Below are positions 9,056-15,911 of a DNA stretch of 29,991 nucleotides, piece after piece; the first letter of the stretch is position 1; each line of letters starts with the position of its first letter. Both the position numbers and the translations under genes were made by a program. This DNA comes from CAZBGQ01 sp964491515 (GTDB lineage: Bacteria; Patescibacteriota; Gracilibacteria; UBA1369; UBA12473). The notes beneath the pieces are model-generated. The model did no database searches, was not told the origin of the DNA, and saw nothing but the letters and a program-made list of their open reading frames with translations. Location: NCBI GenBank assembly GCA_964491515.1, contig CAZBGQ010000022.1, positions 1 through 29,991 of the forward strand, in the 5' to 3' direction.

Positions 9056-9080
9056 TAGTTTTTAGTTATTAGTTTTTAGT
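9053..9080 (-). repeat. 14-nt tandem duplication spanning the ileS start codon
   Basis: Two adjacent 14-nt units on the minus strand, differing at one base. The downstream unit ends in the ATG start codon and the upstream one ends in ATA. The unit is not a multiple of three, and the junction creates the ATAAC found 9 nt before the start. Confidence 0.85.
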
Positions 9081-9262
9081 AAAACAAAAGCGTCCTATGC
9101 AAGGACCCTTTCGGGCGGTACCACCTTGATTCCCCTACTAACCTCTGGCGTTGGGGGCGCTTAATTGCGAGCAATAACGGGCTCTCCCGGAGGATTCTAC
9201 TTTCCCATTTCTGGGATTTCTTTCCTCAGCTTGCTCAGTGATGGCTGAGCTCAAATGCTTTT
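9056..9262 (-). promoter_or_regulatory. T-box riboswitch leader of ileS
   Basis: About 200-nt leader. The T-box core AAGGTGGTACCGC lies at 9127-9115, and its UGGU fits NCCA pairing with a tRNA whose discriminator base is A, as in tRNA-Ile. A hairpin and T-run follow (9081-9106). Upstream, a 6-bp hairpin at 9233-9250 (GCUCAG, loop CCAUCA, CUGAGC) displays AUC, an Ile codon, in its loop. A second hairpin, UCCCA-GAAA-UGGGA, follows it. Only about 135 nt separate the likely start site from the T-box core, less than in a classical leader, which suggests a very short Stem I. The T-box call is firm; the specifier assignment is inferred. Confidence 0.88.
9081..9106 (-). terminator. T-box-controlled terminator hairpin before ileS
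   Basis: GTCCT, loop TGCAT, AGGAC, then GC and CTTTTGTTTT on the minus strand. It lies just after the T-box core, where the anti-terminator/terminator switch belongs. The 5-bp stem is short. Confidence 0.65.
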
Positions 9263-9268
9263 ATGTAT

Positions 9269-9296
9269 ATTTTACAGGTTTCGCTTGTTTTTGCAA
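9269..9296 (-). promoter_or_regulatory. Promoter of the ileS T-box leader
   Basis: TTGCAA (9291-9296), 16-nt spacer, TAAAAT (9269-9274) on the minus strand, just after the purB stop. The predicted start is near 9262. Confidence 0.6.
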
Positions 9297-9305
9297 GTTT
9301 GTACC

Positions 9306-10658
9306 TTAATTCACTTTCGTCAATTCGGCGGCCAATCCAATGTAGGTTGCAGGAGTAAGCTTTAGGAGTCGTTTTTTTTCGGATTCTGGTAATTTGAGGG
9401 ATTTTACGAAGGTTTGGTAGCCGCTTTTTGTGAGGCCTTTCCCTCGTGTGAGTGCTTTGAGTTTTTCGTAAGGTTTTGCGATTTTGTATCGGCGCATGAC
9501 CGTTTGGAGTGCTTCTCCTAGGATTTCCCAGTGAGAATTGAGGTCAGAGAGTAGTTTCTTCTCATTGATCTCGAGTTTTGAAAGACCTTTTAGCGTGCTT
9601 TGGTACGCAAGGAGACTGTAGCCAAATGCCACTCCCATGTTTCGTAGTACGGTGCTATCTGTGAGGTCTCGTTGCATTCGAGAGGCGGGAAGTTTTTGAG
9701 CGAGATGACTTAGCAGTGCGTTGGCTAGTCCAACGTTTCCTTCGCTGTTTTCGAAGTCGATGGGATTTACTTTATGGGGCATGGTGGATGAACCTACCTC
9801 ACCTTTTTTGAGTTTTTGTGTGAAGTAGCCTTTTCCAATGTACATCCAGAGATCACGATCGAGGTCGAGGATGATTGTGTTTATGCGAATAAAATTGTGA
9901 GCGATCTCTGCGATGAAGTCATGCGGTTCTATCTGGGTTGTGTAGGTCATTGGGATTAGTCCGAGGTTTTCAATGAAACTGCAGGATATATCTATCCAAT
10001 CCAGCTCTGGGTAGGCCACAACATGCGCATTCCAGTTTCCGGTGGCGCCGTTCATTTTTCCAAAGAAGGCTTGGTCTCTTAGTTGGTCTGTTTGTAGTAT
10101 AAAGCGCATAAGGACGTTCATTGCTTCCTTTCCAACAGTGGTGGGGCTGGCTGGTTGTCCGTGAGTATGAGAAAGCATGGGAACTTTCGCGCCTCGTTTT
10201 GCTAGATCGATGAGTGCATTTTCTACTTCTACGAATTTGTTTTCGAATACGGTCTCCAGCCCCTTCTTGAGCATGAGTGAGTACGAAAGGTTGTTGATGT
10301 CCTCTGAGGTGCAGGCGAAATGGACAAACTCCATCAATCCTTTGAGGCTGGTTTTGGCCATTCTTTCTTTCATGAAGTACTCGACAGCTTTTACGTCATG
10401 ATTGGTAATGGATTCAGTCTTTTTGACCGTTTCAGCGTGTTTGACGGTGAATTTCCTATAAAGATCTTTAAGCCATGTTCGTTCTTTTCCGGTTAGTTCT
10501 CGAGTGCCTTCAAGTTTGGCCATGTCGCAAAGATGGATGAACCATTCTACTTCTACTTGAAGTCGTGTGCGGATGAGGGCTACTTCAGAGAAATGATCGG
10601 ATAGTTCGGCTACTTTGGATCGGTAGCGTCCGTCGAGTGGAGAGAGGGCATCAATCAT
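9306..10658 (-). CDS. purB: Adenylosuccinate lyase
   Basis: 450 aa, close to the E. coli enzyme (456 aa) and of the same subtype, as shown by the N-terminus ALSPLDGRYRSKV. It catalyses two steps: SAICAR to AICAR plus fumarate, and adenylosuccinate to AMP plus fumarate. Catalytic regions are visible as SHTHGQPASPTTVGKE (about 163-178) and the fumarase-superfamily signature GSSTMPHKVNP (about 289-299). It is the last gene of purC-purE-purB, and its ATG is 4 nt after the purE stop. TTAAC, inside the end of purE, lies 10 nt before the ATG. Confidence 0.97.
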   Translation of the reverse strand: MIDALSPLDGRYRSKVAELSDHFSEVALIRTRLQVEVEWFIHLCDMAKLEGTRELTGKERTWLKDLYRKFTVKHAETVKKTESITNHDVKAVEYFMKERMAKTSLKGLMEFVHFACTSEDINNLSYSLMLKKGLETVFENKFVEVENALIDLAKRGAKVPMLSHTHGQPASPTTVGKEAMNVLMRFILQTDQLRDQAFFGKMNGATGNWNAHVVAYPELDWIDISCSFIENLGLIPMTYTTQIEPHDFIAEIAHNFIRINTIILDLDRDLWMYIGKGYFTQKLKKGEVGSSTMPHKVNPIDFENSEGNVGLANALLSHLAQKLPASRMQRDLTDSTVLRNMGVAFGYSLLAYQSTLKGLSKLEINEKKLLSDLNSHWEILGEALQTVMRRYKIAKPYEKLKALTRGKGLTKSGYQTFVKSLKLPESEKKRLLKLTPATYIGLAAELTKVN

Positions 10659-10662
10659 GGAA

Positions 10663-11118
10663 TTATTTGTTAAAGCTCTTTTTAAGAGTGATTATATGTG
10701 AACGGACTTTTTTACGTAGATCGGAATTTTCTGCGGCCAGTATTCGGATGGCTCCCATGGCAGCGTTTTGAGGGTCTACTACGGTGAGGACGGGGGTGTT
10801 TGAGGGCATCTGTAGTGTGGAATGAATATTTACCAACATGTCTGCTTTGTCGCTGAATGGTGGGCATCCAATGACTGGATAGATTGAGCTGGCGGCAACG
10901 AAACCTGAGAGAGCGTTCGAGCGACCGGCAGCGGTGATGTAACAGACTGGGCCTTCCCCTTCATCGTATCCCTTGATGATTTCTAGGACTTTTTCGGGGA
11001 CTTTGTGGGCAGAAGCCACATGAACTTTGTAGGGAATTTCGAATTCATCTAAGTGAGCCGTGATTTTGGCTGCGTGGTCTTGATCTTTTTCTGATCCTAG
11101 AATGATCGGAACGAACAT
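10663..11118 (-). CDS. purE: AIR carboxylase, PurE class II-like
   Basis: 151 aa. Acts on 5-aminoimidazole ribonucleotide (AIR) in purine synthesis. The fold markers are VPIILGSEKDQDH (3-15), SAHK at 36-39, AGRSN at 64-68 and YPVIGCPP at 80-87. The SAHK, AGRSN and CPP combination matches class II enzymes and the PurE domain of animal PAICS, which add CO2 directly to AIR. Bacterial class I PurE has SAHRTP and a GGAAHLPG-type loop and needs PurK to make N5-CAIR. No purK is in the window. It follows purC by 11 nt. The class assignment is from motif memory; an alignment would settle it. Confidence 0.93.
   Translation of the reverse strand: MFVPIILGSEKDQDHAAKITAHLDEFEIPYKVHVASAHKVPEKVLEIIKGYDEGEGPVCYITAAGRSNALSGFVAASSIYPVIGCPPFSDKADMLVNIHSTLQMPSNTPVLTVVDPQNAAMGAIRILAAENSDLRKKVRSHIITLKKSFNK
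10669..10673 (-). promoter_or_regulatory. TTAAC motif upstream of purB start
   Basis: TTAAC ends 10 nt before the purB ATG. It lies within the last codons of purE (Phe-Asn), so coincidence is possible here. Confidence 0.3.
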
Positions 11119-11128
11119 TGGGGTGGAG

Positions 11129-11133
11129 GTTAA
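11129..11133 (-). promoter_or_regulatory. TTAAC motif upstream of purE start
   Basis: TTAAC ends 10 nt before the purE ATG. It includes the TAA stop of purC and is followed by CTCCACCCCA, which is pyrimidine-rich and cannot pair with an anti-Shine-Dalgarno tail. Confidence 0.35.
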
Positions 11134-12098
11134 AAATATTTAGAAAGATTGGTGCGTAGGCGCCCTTCGACGTCTGTGCAGTTTTCTGCGTCAAACGTTT
11201 GACCTGTGATTTTTTCGTAGGCTTCGATGTAGCGGCGGGAGGTCTCTATCTTGACTTCATCGGTGATGGTGGGCATTTCTCCGTCTCCTCGGTACCCTTT
11301 CTCAGCAAGCCATATTCGTAGGTATTCTTTGTTGATGTTGTCTTGTTCGTTGCCCGCGTCGAAGTTGGCTTGATACGTATCTGCAATCCAGAATCGAGAT
11401 GAGTCTGGTGTATGAATTTCATCAATCAGGATGATGTTTCCTTCGCTGTCGCGTCCGAATTCATATTTAGTGTCTACGAGGATTATGCCTTGTTTGGCGG
11501 CTATTTCTTGGCCTCGTGCGAATAATTTCAATGAAACATCTGCTAAGTATTCCCATTCCTCTTGGGTTATAACTCCCCTCTCGAGTAGAACTTCTGGAGC
11601 TACTGATTCGTCGTGGTCACCGTGAGCGGCTTTGGTTGATGGGGTTAGGATGGGTTGGTCAAATTTTTGGTCTTTTTTGAGTCCCTCTGGAAGTTGATTT
11701 CCACAGAAATTTCGGACTCCTTTTTCATAGTTGGACCATGCGGAGGTTGAGGTTGTCCCTGTGATGTAGCCGCGAACGACCATTTCTACTTGTAACGGAT
11801 TGCATTGTTTAGCAACTACGGCGTTCGGGTCGGGGAATTCGATGGCATGATTGCCGCAAATATCGACGGTTTGGTCAAACCAGAATTTAGCCATTTGATT
11901 TAGCACTTGCCCTTTGAAAGGGATTTCGCAAATGATTCGGTCAAATGCAGATAACCGATCGGTTACGATGAGGATTCGGCGATCTCCTCGTGTGTAGTTG
12001 TCTCGTACTTTTCCTTCGTACATTTCCCCTAGTTCAGGAAAGTTTGTCCCCTCTAAACAATGTGCTAGCTGGGTTTGAATTTGTTCTTCTGTAAGCAT
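11130..12098 (-). CDS. purC: SAICAR synthetase
   Basis: 322 aa, longer than the common bacterial form (about 240) and similar in size to the fungal ADE1 type. It joins aspartate to CAIR using ATP, the step after PurE. Visible motifs are MYEGKVRDNY (about 26-35), TDRLSAFDRI (46-55), VDTKYEFG (208-215) and IDEIHTPDSSRFW (225-237). It is the first gene of purC-purE-purB and has its own promoter in the 51-nt gap after the 12150-13391 gene. TTAAC lies 9 nt before the ATG. Confidence 0.97.
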   Translation of the reverse strand: MLTEEQIQTQLAHCLEGTNFPELGEMYEGKVRDNYTRGDRRILIVTDRLSAFDRIICEIPFKGQVLNQMAKFWFDQTVDICGNHAIEFPDPNAVVAKQCNPLQVEMVVRGYITGTTSTSAWSNYEKGVRNFCGNQLPEGLKKDQKFDQPILTPSTKAAHGDHDESVAPEVLLERGVITQEEWEYLADVSLKLFARGQEIAAKQGIILVDTKYEFGRDSEGNIILIDEIHTPDSSRFWIADTYQANFDAGNEQDNINKEYLRIWLAEKGYRGDGEMPTITDEVKIETSRRYIEAYEKITGQTFDAENCTDVEGRLRTNLSKYF

Positions 12099-12107
12099 TT
12101 ATGAAAG

Positions 12108-12112
12108 GTTAA
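12108..12112 (-). promoter_or_regulatory. TTAAC motif upstream of purC start
   Basis: GACCTTAAC on the minus strand; TTAAC ends 9 nt before the purC ATG. The predicted transcript has a leader of about 19 nt that contains this motif. Confidence 0.45.
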
Positions 12113-12122
12113 GGTCGGACCT
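12110..12122. repeat. Short inverted repeat between purC promoter and start
   Basis: AAGGTC-G-GACCTT, a 6-bp inverted repeat with a 1-nt centre, covering the predicted purC transcription start. It could be a repressor operator. It partly overlaps the TTAAC motif, so it may be coincidental. Confidence 0.4.
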
Positions 12123-12123
12123 T

Positions 12124-12153
12124 ATTGTACCTTAAAGTTTATGGGTGGCTCAA
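12124..12153 (-). promoter_or_regulatory. Promoter of the purC-purE-purB operon
   Basis: TTGAGC (12148-12153), 18-nt spacer, TACAAT (12124-12129) on the minus strand. The -35 overlaps the stop codon of the preceding gene. The predicted start is near 12117. Confidence 0.55.
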
Positions 12154-13391
12154 TGGTTTGTTGAGCATTTTACGCTAATGAGTAGGTTTTCACCCCCCAT
12201 TTGATCTATTGGTACTCCTGCTGAAAACCAACAGCTGCTTCCCTGTTCTAATAAAAACCCGCGCACGTTCTTATCAAATTTTCTTGCGATTGTTTCTAGG
12301 CATTCAAGGCTTTTTTGAGGCCCTTCAAAAAAGGCTCCACCAAGTTGCCCTTCTCCATCTTGGTCGAGTATGACTACCAAGCTATTCGGTACGAGCTGAG
12401 TGTTATCGCACTCATTTGTGGCAGAATAGACCATCCCTTGAACTCCTGCATTGAAAGGATCACCGGGCCACCATTGGCTGATTTCTATTGGTATTGGTAT
12501 TGGTGTGGGTACATACGTTGCTCGATTCATGAGTGCTTGGATATGCTCAGTCGTGGCGGTCTGAACGTCTATTGGGTCCACAATCCCTCCCGCAAATCGG
12601 TTGACTAGTGCATCAATTCTTCCTCGATATTTTGCTGTTACCGCGACTCGAAGAACTTTTGGGTCTCCTTGAGTGGGGACCAGTACGGTGTCTATGATTT
12701 CCTCAATAGATTCTCCGGCTTTTTCGGCTTCCGTGAGAGGAAGATCTGCTCCATTGGCATCAATCAGGATGGCACCCATGCTCCCGTCCTGCAGTGGGAT
12801 GTATATGACATTCCAGATGTGATCACCCCTAGGTTCTCTTTTTCCCTCTCCCCCCACTCCGGCCTCGTCTACTTTTACGGAGGGGAAAATGCTATACGTA
12901 TCCTGGAAATATCTAAAAAGTGCTGAGAATACTTCTCCGTATCCTTGGCATGATGTTTTCCCCCCATCCTTGATGATGCCGACTGCAAACATGGCATTAG
13001 ATCCGTTGATTAGATCGGTTTCTAGGAGCTTGGTAGTCAACCTGGCGGTTTCCCTAATTACTTCTCGTAGACTGGACTGTCGTAGGTCCCCTATTTTTAT
13101 TATTTCTTGCAAGTATATGTTTTGGTCGGATCTTCTCCACCCTTCATCGATTTCATCTAAGAAGATTTCTTGCTCAGTGGTTGGGCTTGTAGTGATGGAT
13201 GCAGCAATCTTATCGAAGTGTAGTTCATCTAAATTAATTCTCGTGAATACTAGGTCTGTCCCCTGAATTTCAAGCATGGAGGGCATCTCTTCCCAAGTAG
13301 GTGTCGTGGTCATGTTGTCCCCCGCCATCAGTGCCAGCATCATGAGAGGTAGAAGTCGACTTGGATTGGTAGCAAGATTTTTTCGCTCCAT
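12150..13391 (-). CDS. Secreted or anchored hypothetical protein with a possible transglutaminase-like triad
   Basis: 413 aa, not recognised as a named family. The N-terminus has basic residues and a hydrophobic stretch, RLLPLMMLALMAG (12-24), so it is probably exported. The centre holds SCQGYGEVFSALFRYF (C148), then GDHIWNVIYIPLQDG (H191), then AILIDANG (D211). This Cys-His-Asp order and spacing resembles the transglutaminase/papain-like core, where the Cys starts a helix and His and Asp lie on adjacent strands. A PTPIPIPI linker (about 295-302) separates the C-terminal part. The frame opens further upstream at 13442. I chose 13391 because a TATAAT ends only 9 nt before this ATG. The stop is TGA, with an in-frame TAA five codons later. 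The enzymatic call is tentative. Confidence 0.75.
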   Translation of the reverse strand: MERKNLATNPSRLLPLMMLALMAGDNMTTTPTWEEMPSMLEIQGTDLVFTRINLDELHFDKIAASITTSPTTEQEIFLDEIDEGWRRSDQNIYLQEIIKIGDLRQSSLREVIRETARLTTKLLETDLINGSNAMFAVGIIKDGGKTSCQGYGEVFSALFRYFQDTYSIFPSVKVDEAGVGGEGKREPRGDHIWNVIYIPLQDGSMGAILIDANGADLPLTEAEKAGESIEEIIDTVLVPTQGDPKVLRVAVTAKYRGRIDALVNRFAGGIVDPIDVQTATTEHIQALMNRATYVPTPIPIPIEISQWWPGDPFNAGVQGMVYSATNECDNTQLVPNSLVVILDQDGEGQLGGAFFEGPQKSLECLETIARKFDKNVRGFLLEQGSSCWFSAGVPIDQMGGENLLISVKCSTNH

Positions 13392-13400
13392 TATTTGAAG

Positions 13401-13406
13401 ATTATA
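13401..13406 (-). promoter_or_regulatory. -10 element giving a near-leaderless transcript of the 12150-13391 gene
   Basis: Perfect TATAAT on the minus strand, 9 nt before the ATG at 13391, so the leader would be about 3 nt. The -35 is weak (GTAAAC at 17 nt). A second, upstream start from the TTGACT at 13431-13436 cannot be excluded. Confidence 0.5.
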
Positions 13407-13416
13407 AGTAGTTATT

Positions 13417-13447
13417 AAGCCCTGTTTACACTTAAAAGTCAAGCCCT
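13417..13447. repeat. Direct repeat AAGCCCT, 24-nt period, in a divergent promoter region
   Basis: AAGCCCT at 13417-13423 and again at 13441-13447, between the 12150-13391 gene and purA. The spacing is close to two helical turns plus a few bases and it flanks a TTGACT. It could be a pair of regulator half-sites; seven bases is short, so chance is possible. Confidence 0.35.
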
Positions 13448-13470
13448 ATTAACTATTGATTCATTTTAAT

Positions 13471-13499
13471 TTGTGGTCCTTTGAAATGCTCATTATAGT
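13471..13499 (+). promoter_or_regulatory. Promoter of purA
   Basis: TTGTGG (13471-13476), 17-nt spacer, TATAGT (13494-13499). The predicted start is near 13506. This rules out the in-frame ATG at 13500, which touches the -10 box, as the purA start. Confidence 0.6.
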
Positions 13500-13509
13500 A
13501 TGGGTGTTC

Positions 13510-13514
13510 TTAAC
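13510..13514 (+). promoter_or_regulatory. TTAAC motif upstream of purA start
   Basis: TTAAC ends 9 nt before the chosen ATG (13524). It is extended to CTTAACCCAA. Confidence 0.45.
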
Positions 13515-13523
13515 CCAATCTTT

Positions 13524-14789
13524 ATGTCTAACCTTTCAATGATTCTCGGTGCCCAATGGGGCGATGAAGGCAAAGGTAAGCTGGTGGATATTTTAAGTGA
13601 GCATTTTGATATTGTGGCTCGAGCGACTGGCGGTGCTAATGCGGGTCATACGGTTTATGTAGGGAAGAAAAAATTTGTTTTTCATCTGCTTCCAAGTGGC
13701 GTGCTTCGTGATGATGTGGTTTGTGTTATTGGAAATGGGTGTGTTCTTCACCTTCCAACGGTTCTTGAAGAACTTAAAACCCTCAGCGATCAGGATTTGC
13801 ATGTGGATGACCGACTTAAAATTTCTGATCGAGCAGCCATTCTATTCGATTATCATAAGATTATTGATGGATGGCAGGAAGATTCTAAGGGTGACACTAA
13901 GGTTGGAACAACACGGCGTGGAATTGGTCCTTGTTACTCTGATAAGATCAATCGTCGGGGGCTTCGAATGTGTGACCTCATTAATTGGGAAGATTTTAAG
14001 AAAAAATATTATTCAAATTTGGCTTGGCATCAGAAAGTTTATGGGTTTGATTACGATGCGGAGGCTGAGCTTGCTCAAATCATGGAAGCCCGTGATCGTT
14101 TGCTTGGGATGATGGTGGATGGAGCGTTGACGCTTAATTCTGCGCTCGAAGCGGGAAAGAAGGTTTTGGTTGAAGGCGCGAATGCAGCACTTCTAGATAT
14201 TGATCATGGAACGTATCCATTTGTAACATCGTCTAACCCAACGGTTGGAGGTGTATTTACGGGTACGGGAATGAATGCAAAATACCTCAAGGATGTGATT
14301 GGAATTGTGAAAGCGTACATGACTCGTGTTGGAGAAGGTCCGTTTCCTACTGAGCTTCATGATGCGTTGGGTGATCAAATTCGAGAGGCTGGAGGTGAAT
14401 ATGGATCGACGACAGGTCGTCCACGTCGGTGTGGTTGGTTTGATGTGCCACTTACTCGTTATTCAGTCTTGTTGAATGGGTATACGTCGTTGAATCTTAC
14501 CAAGCTTGATGTGCTTGATGGGTTGGATGAGATTAAAATCGCGGTGGCTTATAAATTGAATGGAAAGGTGCTGGAAGCGTTTCCATCACGTTTGGTTGAT
14601 TTGGCTCTTGTTGAGGTTGAATATGAAACTTTGCCAGGGTGGAATCAGTCGCTTAAAGATGTTACTTCTTGGAAACAACTTCCGGATAATGCGCGGAAAT
14701 ATGTTGAAAGACTAGAAGAGCTTTTGAGCTGTCCAATTAAGTATGTGGGCGTTGGGCAACGACGTGATCAATTGATCGTTAGATCTTAA
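13524..14789 (+). CDS. purA: Adenylosuccinate synthetase
   Basis: 421 aa. Joins IMP and aspartate using GTP to make adenylosuccinate, which PurB then turns into AMP. The GTP-binding loop GDEGKGK is at 13-19 and ATGGANAGHTV at about 34-44. TTRRGIGPCYSDK and VEGANAALLDIDHGT are also present. Starting at 13524 gives MSNLSMILGAQWGDEGKGK, which matches the E. coli N-terminus residue for residue in length. The earlier ATG (13500) lies upstream of the predicted transcription start, and the later one (13539) would cut the first strand. Its stop overlaps the stop of the convergent 14779-15537 gene by 11 bp. purC, purE and purB are close by on the other strand. Confidence 0.96.
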   Translation: MSNLSMILGAQWGDEGKGKLVDILSEHFDIVARATGGANAGHTVYVGKKKFVFHLLPSGVLRDDVVCVIGNGCVLHLPTVLEELKTLSDQDLHVDDRLKISDRAAILFDYHKIIDGWQEDSKGDTKVGTTRRGIGPCYSDKINRRGLRMCDLINWEDFKKKYYSNLAWHQKVYGFDYDAEAELAQIMEARDRLLGMMVDGALTLNSALEAGKKVLVEGANAALLDIDHGTYPFVTSSNPTVGGVFTGTGMNAKYLKDVIGIVKAYMTRVGEGPFPTELHDALGDQIREAGGEYGSTTGRPRRCGWFDVPLTRYSVLLNGYTSLNLTKLDVLDGLDEIKIAVAYKLNGKVLEAFPSRLVDLALVEVEYETLPGWNQSLKDVTSWKQLPDNARKYVERLEELLSCPIKYVGVGQRRDQLIVRS

Positions 14790-15537
14790 TCATTAGCTCT
14801 GTTCCTGATTCGTAGGCTGCTTGAAGCAGGGGTTGCTGGGTTTTCATGAATGCTAGTGCTTCCTTCTCAATTTCTCGTTCATTGGCACGGGTTGCTCTTT
14901 TTAGTAGTGATTCTGCTTCTTTGGATCCTTGATGTGTGACCGCTTGCAACTCTTTTGCTCCATTGATGACCTGTTCGTATTTTCCTTCTGAGAAAAGGAG
15001 TTTGATTTTTTCTAGGCTGGCTGCGGAAAATTCCTTTTTTCGTTCGCGGTCGATCTCAATGAGCTTTTTCTCAGTTTTTTTTATGAGCTTTTTCAATTTG
15101 ACGTACTCGGGGAAAACGTGCGCCAGTTTTTGATAAAATTGGTAGAGTTTTTCAAACTCTCCGGCTGCTTCGAGCTGCTTTTTTAGTGGATCGTGAAGTT
15201 TCTGTTCGATTAAGAGAACGCTAGTTTTTTTGTGTAGCTTTTGAGCGGCAGGGCTTTCTGGTACTTCGTCTAAAAGTTCTTTGCTAGCTTGTGCCGCTTC
15301 TTCGTATTTCTTCTCCTTCTTGAGTGTTTTGATGATTTTTAAGCTGTTTTTTAGAAAGTCGTCCCGATTCCCCATATCTTGGGAGTGCAGTGCAAGCGTG
15401 CATTTTTTGATTAGCTCATGCACGGTTTCATCGTTGGGCACTGATTTTCTAACGGCAAGCGCTAAATTTAGTGCGTCATCGATCTTCTCCTCCTTGAGAA
15501 GTTTTTTAATGGTATTGATGGCATCAGAGTATTTCAT
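14779..15537 (-). CDS. Lysine/glutamate-rich TPR-like helical repeat protein
   Basis: 252 aa, unrecognised. Four helix-turn-helix units can be lined up, at about 10-36, 69-95, 121-144 and 178-200. Each has the form of a charged helix, then EGKYEEA-like residues, then a helix ending near a Pro (for example KEKKYEEAAQASKELLDEVP). This resembles degenerate tetratricopeptide repeats, which serve as protein-binding scaffolds. There is no signal peptide or membrane segment, so it is probably cytoplasmic. A strong extended -10 lies 6 nt before the ATG, so the transcript is predicted to be leaderless. It is convergent with purA. Confidence 0.8.
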   Translation of the reverse strand: MKYSDAINTIKKLLKEEKIDDALNLALAVRKSVPNDETVHELIKKCTLALHSQDMGNRDDFLKNSLKIIKTLKKEKKYEEAAQASKELLDEVPESPAAQKLHKKTSVLLIEQKLHDPLKKQLEAAGEFEKLYQFYQKLAHVFPEYVKLKKLIKKTEKKLIEIDRERKKEFSAASLEKIKLLFSEGKYEQVINGAKELQAVTHQGSKEAESLLKRATRANEREIEKEALAFMKTQQPLLQAAYESGTELMIKI

Positions 15538-15543
15538 CCTTTA

Positions 15544-15552
15544 ATTATACCA
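15544..15552 (-). promoter_or_regulatory. Extended -10 promoter giving a leaderless transcript of the TPR-like gene
   Basis: TGGTATAAT on the minus strand, a perfect extended -10. It is followed by 6 nt and then the ATG, so the A of ATG is the expected first base of the mRNA. The -35 is weak, which is usual for extended -10 promoters. Confidence 0.65.
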
Positions 15553-15588
15553 TTTTTAGTGGGTGAACGGAAGGGTTTGGTGGGGTGA

Positions 15589-15888
15589 TTAGAACTGTTC
15601 TACGATCTTTTCTATGGTGGTGATGTTTTTCAATGCAAAAGCAACTATCAAGAGTAAGGTCAGAACACTCCAGTAAGTCACTCCCTTCTTAGAGAAGACT
15701 TTTCGTATTTTAGGTTCATTGAAGATTGCCCAGATGATTGAACTTAGGACTAAGATGGTTGCAAATATTCCTGAATAGTCTTGCCAGTCAGCGGCCATCG
15801 GAAGAAACGTCAACTCGAGTGCTATTAATCCGGCACATAGGATGACTAGGGTTTTTGTGGCAGTTTTGAGGTTGTCGAGGGAGGGCAT
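15589..15888 (-). CDS. Small hypothetical membrane protein
   Basis: 99 aa with three hydrophobic segments, at about 11-31, 38-56 and 71-88. The loop between the second and third is basic (EPKIRKVFSKKG), which suggests it faces the cytoplasm. No family is recognised. It is the last gene after valS and the 15912-16253 gene, with a 23-nt gap. TAAAC lies 10 nt before the ATG, a one-base variant of the start-proximal motif seen here. Confidence 0.75.
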   Translation of the reverse strand: MPSLDNLKTATKTLVILCAGLIALELTFLPMAADWQDYSGIFATILVLSSIIWAIFNEPKIRKVFSKKGVTYWSVLTLLLIVAFALKNITTIEKIVEQF

Positions 15889-15911
15889 GAAGTTCTGGGT
15901 TTACTTGTTTA

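Noticed and set aside
13500..13523. purA starting at the ATG at 13500
   Set aside because: This ATG touches the -10 box and lies before the predicted transcription start. The start at 13524 aligns with the E. coli N-terminus without a gap.
14770..14781. 12-bp palindrome GATCAATTGATC at the purA 3' end
   Set aside because: It lies inside coding sequence at an overlap of two genes, has no T-run and is best explained by chance.
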